From contig JACVVK020000151.1 in assembly GCA_018292915.2 (NCBI GenBank), positions 7,501 to 71,500 on the forward strand: a DNA stretch of 64,000 nucleotides, written 5' to 3'. The DNA comes from Batillaria attramentaria. Taxonomy: Eukaryota > Mollusca > Gastropoda > Batillariidae. The translations under genes were made by a program, and so were the position numbers. The notes beneath the pieces are model-generated. The model saw nothing but the letters and a program-made list of their open reading frames with translations, was not told where the DNA came from and made no database searches. This document shows positions 56,965 to 64,000 of the stretch, in pieces. The first letter of the stretch is position 1, and each line of letters opens with the position of its first letter.

Positions 56965-58845
56965 ACATCATCCTTCCCTCCCTCACCTGCTGAACACACA
57001 CTGAGTTGTTCTGACTGACTGGCCGCTTATGGTCAGTGTCTGGCTGTTAGTCGCTAGTCCCACCGTATTACCGTCTGAATCTGATCAACCTTCCACAACA
57101 TAATCAGTGTGTCTTTAGGTTTAGAATATAATTGGAGTAACCGCGGTGTAGCAAAAGTTGTCAAAAACCGTCAGACAAGAAAAGGTCGTATACAACACTC
57201 ACAACTTTTTCCTTTCAATTTCCACGACGGATAACAAACAAACAAACAAACAAACAAACAAACAAAAACTCCAAACCAACATACTAAGGGCATTTCAAAC
57301 ACAGTGGCTAAGCTCACCTTAGCGAACACTGAAGTGTTTCAGATTCGTGAGACAAAATATCTTTAACATTGAAAAACATATGTAGCGACTTTTGAATGAC
57401 TACTGCCTGTAGTTTATTGTGTATTTCACTACTGCCTGCAGTTTATTGTGTATTTCATTAAAACCTTGACAAAACACAAAAACTGTTCGCTGGTTGTGGT
57501 TGTGTTACATGATCTTCATAACGTGTGGGTGTGATTGTAACACTGTAACACTGCCCGCTGTCCTTACAATGGCTGATGTGTAAACGAGATGCTTTTTAGA
57601 GCTGAGGACAAAAACCATGACACAGACAGCAAGAGATAAGAAAACTGTTGTTCACCGTCAAACTATTGACAGGTGAGTAATGTGGTAGAGACACTGGAGC
57701 TTTTACGGTGTTTTCATGTTGCCGGCTCTTTTTCAATTATTTCTGTTTCCCGGCTCTTCTTTTTGCCACATTATTGCAAGCGTGTGCGTTTCGCTTTCCG
57801 TGTCAGTGTGTGTATAGAGAGTGGAATCTGTTCTCTTCCTATCGTGTACATATTTACACTGTACTGTGCACGTCTTAGTTCAGTTGCTCGTTTGGCGTGA
57901 ATTTTTCTGTCGTTGTCTCGTTGTTTGATTGTCTTCGGCCTTGGTTGGTTGGTTGGCTTGATCGGCTGGTTTTTCGACTGGTCGGTTGGTTGGCTGGTCG
58001 GTTGGTTGGCTGGCCGGTTGGTTGGTTGACTGCTTCTCTGGTGGCTACTCAGTCGGTTAGCTTGTTAGTCGGATGACTAACTGGTTGATAGGTGTCAGTC
58101 AAAAGTATTACAAATATCCATTGATTATATGTAGGTTGATCGAACTGATGAAGTAGATGGTATTCGTGATGACCTCCATGACGTCCAGAGTACGAAATCC
58201 ATCACAACTTATTTCAGCCGGTGCAGCTGCACTTCATTTGTCGTGTGTCACAGTGTGTGTATCCTCAGTGGGACACTGAAGGTTCTGGAAGACTATGACA
58301 AAGTCATATTATTTTACAATATTTTATTATACTCGCATAAAGATTTTGATAGACTGCGGGATGTCTGTTTGTGTGGCCGTGCGAGTGGTGTTGCCGAGAG
58401 TCTCTGAGCTACGTTCCCCGTGTGGCCGGCGTGAGATCCCCGAGTGTGTGTCGCGAGCATTGCCACCTGAAGGACCAGTTGATGAACGTTTTGTTCCCGA
58501 CACACACTGTCTCTCATCCGTGAAAAACGTCATCACAACACAGACACACGGGGCGCCGGTCGGCCTTGGCCACAGACACAGGGAGAAGAACATTATATGC
58601 GTGTATGCAAACATGGTGGGATTGGGCTGTTTGTGTCGTGTTGAGATCTGCCCGCCTCACGCTGGAGGAGGGCTTTCACTCGGGTAATGGGATGTCGGCA
58701 AAGGGAAACTGTCCCAGCTCCGTGCTGTTGTCGGTCGATTCGTTCTGGTTTGTGACGAGCATCAGGGAGCATGTCAAAAGTTGATTTTTCTCTCCCCGCT
58801 CCCCTCCAAGTGCTGGTCGTGTCTTCCAAAGCCACTCGAGTTTGG
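56701..58845. other. long non-coding stretch
   Basis: (CAT)n at about 56934-56963, (CAAA)n at about 57235-57266, a 29-bp duplication CTACTGCCTGTAGTTTATTG plus TGTATTTCA at about 57402-57459, and GGTT/GGCT repeats at about 57943-58045. No gene recognised. Confidence 0.45.
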
Positions 58846-58899
58846 GGTTAGGGGCGTCTTGCCGGTTAGGGGCGTCTTGCCGGTTAGGGGCGTCTTGCC
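58846..58899. repeat. 18-bp tandem repeat, 3 copies
   Basis: GGTTAGGGGCGTCTTGCC at 58846, 58864 and 58882. Confidence 0.95.
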
Positions 58900-59099
58900 G
58901 CTGTGTGAGGACAGGTGGTAATGGTTTGTTTCCGCACTGTCAAAGGATCATCGCCACGAATCAACATCAGTAGTCGGCTGTTAATGTCTTCCATTCTGCC
59001 AGTCCAAGCATTTACTTTTGCAAGTTTTTATATCAGTGAACATATTGTATGATGACTGAATGTCGTGAAAGCTGTCTATAACTATAGGCTTCTCAAAAA

Positions 59100-59424
59100 T
59101 CCTCAGTACGACAAATATGAAATCTTTTCGCGAACGCTGTTTCCGGTTTACCACCCCAACAGTCTGGAACTCGCTGCCTGCTAGTGTGGGACAGCAGCCT
59201 ACTCTGTCATATTGCAAGTCAGAGCTTCAAACTGATCTGTTTCAGTCAACTTGTCTTCTACTGATTCATGTAACTGTGGTGCCTGATGTTTTAGGATGTG
59301 TTCTATGTGTATGCGAGTGATCTGAGAAATGAGCGATGTATTTTCAAGACTGAAGTGCGCTGTATAAATATGATTTAAATAAATATTAATATGATTTAGT
59401 AGTAGTAGTAGTAGTAGTAGTAGT
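59100..59424 (+). mobile_element. LINE 3' end: protein C-terminus, 3' UTR and AGT tail
   Basis: The translation MKSFRERCFRFTTPTVWNSL then PASVGQQPTLSYCKSELQTD and LFQSTCLLLI matches the WNSLPAS..-F/YK-L-T-LF C-terminus of non-LTR retrotransposons. The UTR ends in GTGCGCTGTATAAATATGAT and an (AGT)n tail at about 59397-59424. The frame remains open for about 67 codons. It is 5'-truncated and belongs to the same general class as 14341-14733 but is clearly diverged from it. Confidence 0.72.
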
Positions 59425-61504
59425 CCATCCGCCATTCTACAGCCAGTCAGTGTGAGCGGCCTGCTCAAGCTATTGTTTGTTTCTGTAGCCAGAACTGATC
59501 GTATGGAATGTATCACTCTACAATTATATCATAATCATACAAGATCACGAAATAGAATTCGTTTCAAATAAAGCAGACTAGCTGCTGCAACTAAGGATTA
59601 ACTCCAGATTTATACGACAGTCGACTTAGGCTACACGTACACACGCCCGGCACCCACCCCTTGAGCTATCGTGGACAGTCCGTCTCCAGCATCACCAGTC
59701 CTGAATAGAAACCAAAGCTGACTGTGTCAAGGCGCATGACCGTACTGTTTCGTTGTGTAGGTCTGATTGACTGTGTCATTGTGTTCCTCTTTCTTCAACA
59801 TGGCCGCCACCCTGCTTCATTGCACCGCCATTGTCCCCGCTACTTGTGGCGCCATCTGCTGACGTCTGCACTTGGAGAAACGGAAGAGGCGTGAGAGGGG
59901 TTCACTATTCAAAGCTGCTCGTGCCCTCTGGCGGTCATCATTTTATTCTCTAACCGGAAGAACCAAGACGAATGAGATACCCTGCGAAGAATCGGGTCCA
60001 CTTCACCATACAGATAACATGGGTAGACCGACCCGCCACAACCCGGTGTATGCTTGTTACAATATAGTATCATGGTTTGACGACTCTGTGGCAGAGTTTC
60101 TTACTGCCCTGTGACTTCTGTAAGGGAGGGGAGAGGGGCTTTGGAGACATCCTCATGTAGCTAAGCTGTTCCTTTCAGCAGTACGCGAGTTTCATGTGTA
60201 AAGTGAAGCAGAAGTCAGTGTAAACCACATCGTACACTGGGAACGGCTGATGACGTGTGTGGCGATAGGTCCTGCGGGGTCATTATCTTAAGACGGACAG
60301 ACAAAGACAGATCCACAGACAAAGCTGAAGACAAGAATCCATTTTGCTTCTATAAGAGTGGACGTCTAACTATTCTGGTGCATTCCATTAACTGACGATG
60401 TTTGGTACATTAACCGTCATCTGGTGTCAACACTGATGAGAAGTACATGTACCACGTGCAGACACATGTCAGCATATTTGATGTAAACGCACTCTCATTT
60501 AGAAGTGAGTTATGAACCATGAAATTTCAGGAAACTAGTGGATATACTGACATGACCGTGCTGCGGAGAAAAGTGAATGTCATCAACCTGTTATCAAACT
60601 TAACGCGAGTCGATATGTCACCTGACCCTCCTACTATAATCAGTAACCATGGTGACCTGACGACTGTCTGTGGCCAGTGATAACATTGTGCTGACTATCG
60701 GTCCAATTAGTAAACTTCTCTTACAACACACAGCCGGTTCACAAACTGCCCGAACTTTCTCAAGACCTTTTTTATTGACTCGTCCCTAATTTGATAAACG
60801 TCAGTAAACCCAATTCCCCGGAAAATGTTATGTCCAGATTGAGACAAGCCAATCAAACAATGTGGAATATGGATGTTCATTTCCCTCTAAATTGCCTCCC
60901 CTTGTTAGGCAGTACAATAATTATAATTTGTGTAAAATTCAATGTGTCACACAGGAATATAGTAGCATGGATTTTTATGTCAGCAATCAGTGACCTCGTT
61001 AAACGTTCCGGTAAATAGCAGTTTGTGCCCAGTTGTCAGGGGAGGGAACTCGATGTCAATCCCAGACGATCCTGAGCAGTACACCGACCTCTCAACGCTG
61101 AGTTAACGTAAGGATAAAAAAAAATAATAAAAAAAAACTTGTGGTTCGTATGCACCAGTGTGTAAAAGTGCAGGGTCGTTGTCATCAGTATTAGCAAACT
61201 AGCGTCTTTTTGTTGTGTATGTTTCCTGGAGGAGTTGCTTGTTCGGTTAATTATTTCTTTCTTTTTTTTTGGGGGGGGCAAGGGGGTGGGGTGTGTAGGT
61301 GGTGGGAGGGGTTTTGTTGTTGTTGTTGTTGTTTCGGGTTGTAGTTTTGGTGTTGTTGCCTTCTTTTCAGATGAAGTGTCACTGTTGTTCATGAGTGACA
61401 AGGCGAAAGCAGGCTTTGTTCCGGGTCATCTCTAGTTTCGCCAAACCCGGCCACTGAACACGCCATGAATATGTATGTGGGTACTTTCAGGTGGATTGAG
61501 ATCA
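59425..61504. other. non-coding stretch
   Basis: Unique apart from A runs near 61118-61137 and a T/G/GTT tract at about 61256-61335. It holds the CTCF-like pair described separately. An 80-codon frame at 59872 has no domain. Confidence 0.45.
59849..59934 (-). promoter_or_regulatory. pair of CTCF-like motifs, same orientation
   Basis: The minus strand reads TCAGCAGATGGCGC (59849-59862) and CCGCCAGAGGGCAC (59921-59934). Each matches 13 of 14 positions of CCASYAGRKGGCRS, and they lie 72 bp apart. A GGCCGCCA-containing YY1-like site is about 50 bp upstream (59799). Confidence 0.45.
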
Positions 61505-61605
61505 TGACGTGGAAACTTGTATGAAATATAGTGATATATGACGTACATGACGTGAAAACTTGTATGAAATATAATATAATGATATATGACGTATAAGGCG
61601 TATGA
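61505..61605. repeat. 43-bp imperfect tandem duplication
   Basis: ACTTGTATGAAATATA ... GATATATGACGTA occurs at 61515 and 61558; the second copy has an extra ATAATATA step. Confidence 0.85.
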
Positions 61606-61656
61606 CGTAAATGCAGAATCCATGGAATGAGGACATACTGAACTACCCGTGGGATA

Positions 61657-61833
61657 GGGGTGGATGGGTGTTTGGGAGTTTAACGTCCTTTTCAACCATT
61701 GACGTAAGGGTGATATCAAAGACGGGGCAACGAGAAAAAAGCCAGCACAATATATGGCCCCAGCCGGGAATCGAACTCACGACCCGAGCATTGAAAGTCC
61801 AACGCTCTACCATTCGGCTATCCCGGCTCCCCC
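61657..61833 (-). mobile_element. SINE family A, tRNA-derived, second full copy
   Basis: Aligns along its whole length with 16675-16843: GTTTAACGTCCTTTTCAACC, GGGTGATATCAAAGACGGGG, GCCAGCACAATATATGGCCC and AACTCACGACCCGAGCATTG. Differences include a TTGACG-type change in the tail and GAATCGAACTC at box B. The head on the minus strand starts GGGGAGCCGGGATAGCCGAA. I did not find a target-site duplication. Confidence 0.82.
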
Positions 61834-62429
61834 TGTGCTAGCCGTGAGGCCCTGGTGTCCGCCATGTTGTCTTGTGACCACCATCTGCCGAATCGCAAAT
61901 GTGCGCAGATATATCGGATGGAAGTCTCGTAACTATGACAACAAAATCCGCACCACACTCCTGATCTTGTAAACCGACGCTGGTACAGAATTCCCTACAA
62001 GACGGACAAAATGCTTTATGTGCAAACGTCTCCCCCACAAGACTACGACAAACCGCCCTGTAGTTTTGGCGCCAAGACGTGACATTGGGTAAACGCTAAC
62101 CTCGGCTACTGGCTGTCCATCTCCTGATGATGGCGTCCTGGTAACGATTTCAGAAATCCATGGCTAACGACAGCTAACTACAGCCTGCACAGCCCGACGT
62201 TTGTTTGCCGTGTTATGATCTGGCACCATGATCATGGCGGACAAAGTTTGCAAATGAACCTTCGAGTGTTTCACCCGCCGAGATCGATCAACGAGCTCAG
62301 GTGGAGCTCTCCTGACTCTGGAGATAATAACGGTCATCAGCGGATGTGATGTCAAACAGGAGGACGCGGCGGGCGGTGGCCATCGACAGAGGGAAGGGGC
62401 AAATCACAAGCTGCAAAACTCACAGTCGA
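61834..62429. other. non-coding spacer
   Basis: Unique; no gene recognised. Confidence 0.4.
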
Positions 62430-62620
62430 CAAGCGCCGCTCCTAATGCCGCCATGGGTTCCGCCATATTGACCCGACACTCGCGTCTCGCTTTGATCGAA
62501 TTCCCAAATGAGGACCTTTAGCCTCGCTCCCGGGCCAATTACGCCCAATTACAATCCCGTATTGCCCGGCGCCAGGCCCGCATCACGCGCTCTAACCGAT
62601 CGCTGATTGGTCCCGTTGGA
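62430..62620. promoter_or_regulatory. candidate cis-regulatory island
   Basis: Non-repetitive CpG-containing block with GGCCAATTACGCCCAATTAC (two CAATTA homeodomain cores 10 bp apart), CTCCTAATGCCGCCATGG, GCTTTGATCGAA (TCF-like CTTTGATC) and CTGATTGGTCCC (inverted CCAAT). No coding frame. Confidence 0.33.
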
Positions 62621-63139
62621 ACTTGGTGACCGTTACGAATTCCAACAAATTGTTTTGCTTTTTTTGTTTTTGGCCACGAAAGCATGTACACATTACAAGT
62701 GTAGTGGTTCGTTTGCAAACGACCTCAGTGTTATTTTGTGAAGGGGTACTGAAGGATGTGTGATGGTTTGTCACGTGACGGGGACTTGAATATCAATAAT
62801 TATTACACACTGTAGCCGTGGGCATCATAGTGTTGTGTATTGTGTGGTTGTGTGACCCGGCTGGCCTTTCAGTCTGTGCCATGGTAAGCACTGTCACTGG
62901 TGTCAGAGGCGACCAATGGCAACGCTGGAGATAGGAGGTCGAGTCCTCGTTCTGGAGACAATGACAGGAACAATGACACTAGAACGATAGAATATTTTTT
63001 TTTGGCTGCCCCAGCTCTTTTTGCCAGCTCCAGTGGTGTTCCTCCCAGGTCATGGGTGGAATCCATGGAGGGTCCGAAAGCTGGGGCAATTCTTTATTAT
63101 GCATGAGGATGGACATGAGGATGATGGTAAGATGATGGC
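62621..63139. other. non-coding spacer
   Basis: Unique; T runs near 62655-62675 and 62995-63004. No gene recognised. Confidence 0.4.
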
Positions 63140-63490
63140 ATGGAGATCCGTGTGGTTTGGGACTGCGGGACAGGGCCGCATTCCACGCTTCCTGTCATAA
63201 ATATCCCGGCGTTCACCAGGCCCGGAAACTACGGCACCTGCGATGCCGGCCGTGTAATCATCCACATCATAAGACGTGTCATACCAAGGGAAGCAACCCC
63301 GAAAGTCCCACCCGTGAAATGGGTGAATCTCGGCTGTGTGGCAACAGCCTCCCCATTGGGCCCATACCACACCCGCTCTGGGTTGGAGCCGACCTAGGTA
63401 GGAAAAATCCCGCTTGCCTCGGCTGGGATTCGAACCTGGCTCTCCCGGTCCATGGTCCGAAGTGCTAACCACTACAAGACGGTGGCCGGT
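63140..63490 (-). mobile_element. tRNA-derived SINE (family C)
   Basis: The minus strand has a tRNA-like head with TTGTAGTGGTTAGCACTTCG (box A region) and box B GGTTCGAATCC (63426-63436 on +). The body continues GGCAAGCGGGATTTTTCCTA and AGGCTGTTGCCACACAGCCG. Body and head differ from families A and B. The 3' boundary is uncertain, perhaps near the ATGATGG repeats at about 63105-63140. Confidence 0.68.
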
Positions 63491-63630
63491 AGAAACTTCT
63501 GAGCGCAATCATTTGCCGTTGCTTAACTACGAAGGAATAATTGATTAACAAGAAAACTATGAGAAGAAAGAAAAATAATATACTGTTACCATAATATTAC
63601 CAGACACTGTATCAATTCAATACTGATGAC

Positions 63631-63699
<69 letters not shown>

Positions 63700-64000
63700 T
63701 GCACTTCATCCAACCAGTTCAACTCGTCACTCCCCTGCTCTCCAGTTTCCCTTCCCCTGTGACTGTGGGGTTGTCAGCATTATTGCGAGTGTCGGGGTTT
63801 AACTGTGTTACCTGTGTGAAGGCAGTGTTTGTTTGTTGTGCATGACACTGCCTCGTTAACATACGTAGACAGCTACATGATCCTCGGGGTTTGACCCTCA
63901 CACCTTCACGGTCTGGGCCGGGGGACAGAGTGTGGGGGCAGCGCGGCGTGGGGAGGGAGGGAGCCGAGTCTTCAGAGACAGCGCCAACCACCCGGACATA
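63491..64000. other. non-coding spacer to the window end
   Basis: (GA)n at about 63633-63695; the rest is unique and no gene is recognised. Confidence 0.45.
63633..63695. repeat. GA microsatellite
   Basis: About 31 uninterrupted GA units. Confidence 0.97.

Noticed and set aside
63415..63490. functional tRNA gene on the minus strand
   Set aside because: It has Pol III boxes but an imperfect cloverleaf and a long SINE body attached.

Overview
This is a stretch of animal genome, not microbial: one intact protein-coding gene in 64 kb, very abundant CA/GT, CT/GA and G/C-tract microsatellites, tRNA-derived SINEs, LINE 3'-end fragments, DNA-transposon relics and many minisatellites. The SINE and LINE types (tails in ATT triplets after a GCGC..TATA-like motif; a reverse-transcriptase C-terminus of the WNSLP type) and the FoxG-type forkhead gene suggest a marine lophotrochozoan, most likely a mollusc and perhaps a gastropod. 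That assignment is inference; I could not search a database.

Layout. 1-1.06 kb: two minisatellites. 1.16-3.64 kb: a CpG-rich promoter-like stretch and an intronless forkhead gene, FoxG-like (596 residues, + strand), with a possible 3' UTR reaching an AATAAA at 6638. 7.2-13.6 kb: a large tandem-repeat block that includes an 82-copy, 34-bp array, plus a broken LINE with a SINE inserted into its end. 14.3-31 kb: LINE and SINE fragments, about ten minisatellites, two non-repetitive stretches that look like candidate enhancers, and a fold-back element. 31.8-35.9 kb: a 4-kb composite array of 16/17-bp and 22-bp units. 36-41 kb: mostly featureless non-coding sequence with one candidate regulatory island. 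41-49.7 kb: a 27-copy 35-bp array, a 900-bp element with perfect 20-bp inverted ends, a 447-bp hAT-like MITE and a telomere-like insertion. 49.7-64 kb: sparse sequence with three SINE or LINE insertions, paired CTCF-like motifs and further candidate regulatory islands.

How it fits together. The window reads as the gene desert around a developmental transcription factor. FoxG would act as a neural-patterning repressor through an N-terminal Groucho-binding motif, and the non-repetitive islands downstream are candidate cis-regulatory elements. The other long open frames (up to 1350 codons) come from tandem arrays whose unit lengths are not multiples of three and which lack stop codons; I do not regard them as genes. 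I see no other convincing protein-coding gene, no rRNA, no functional tRNA and no CRISPR array.
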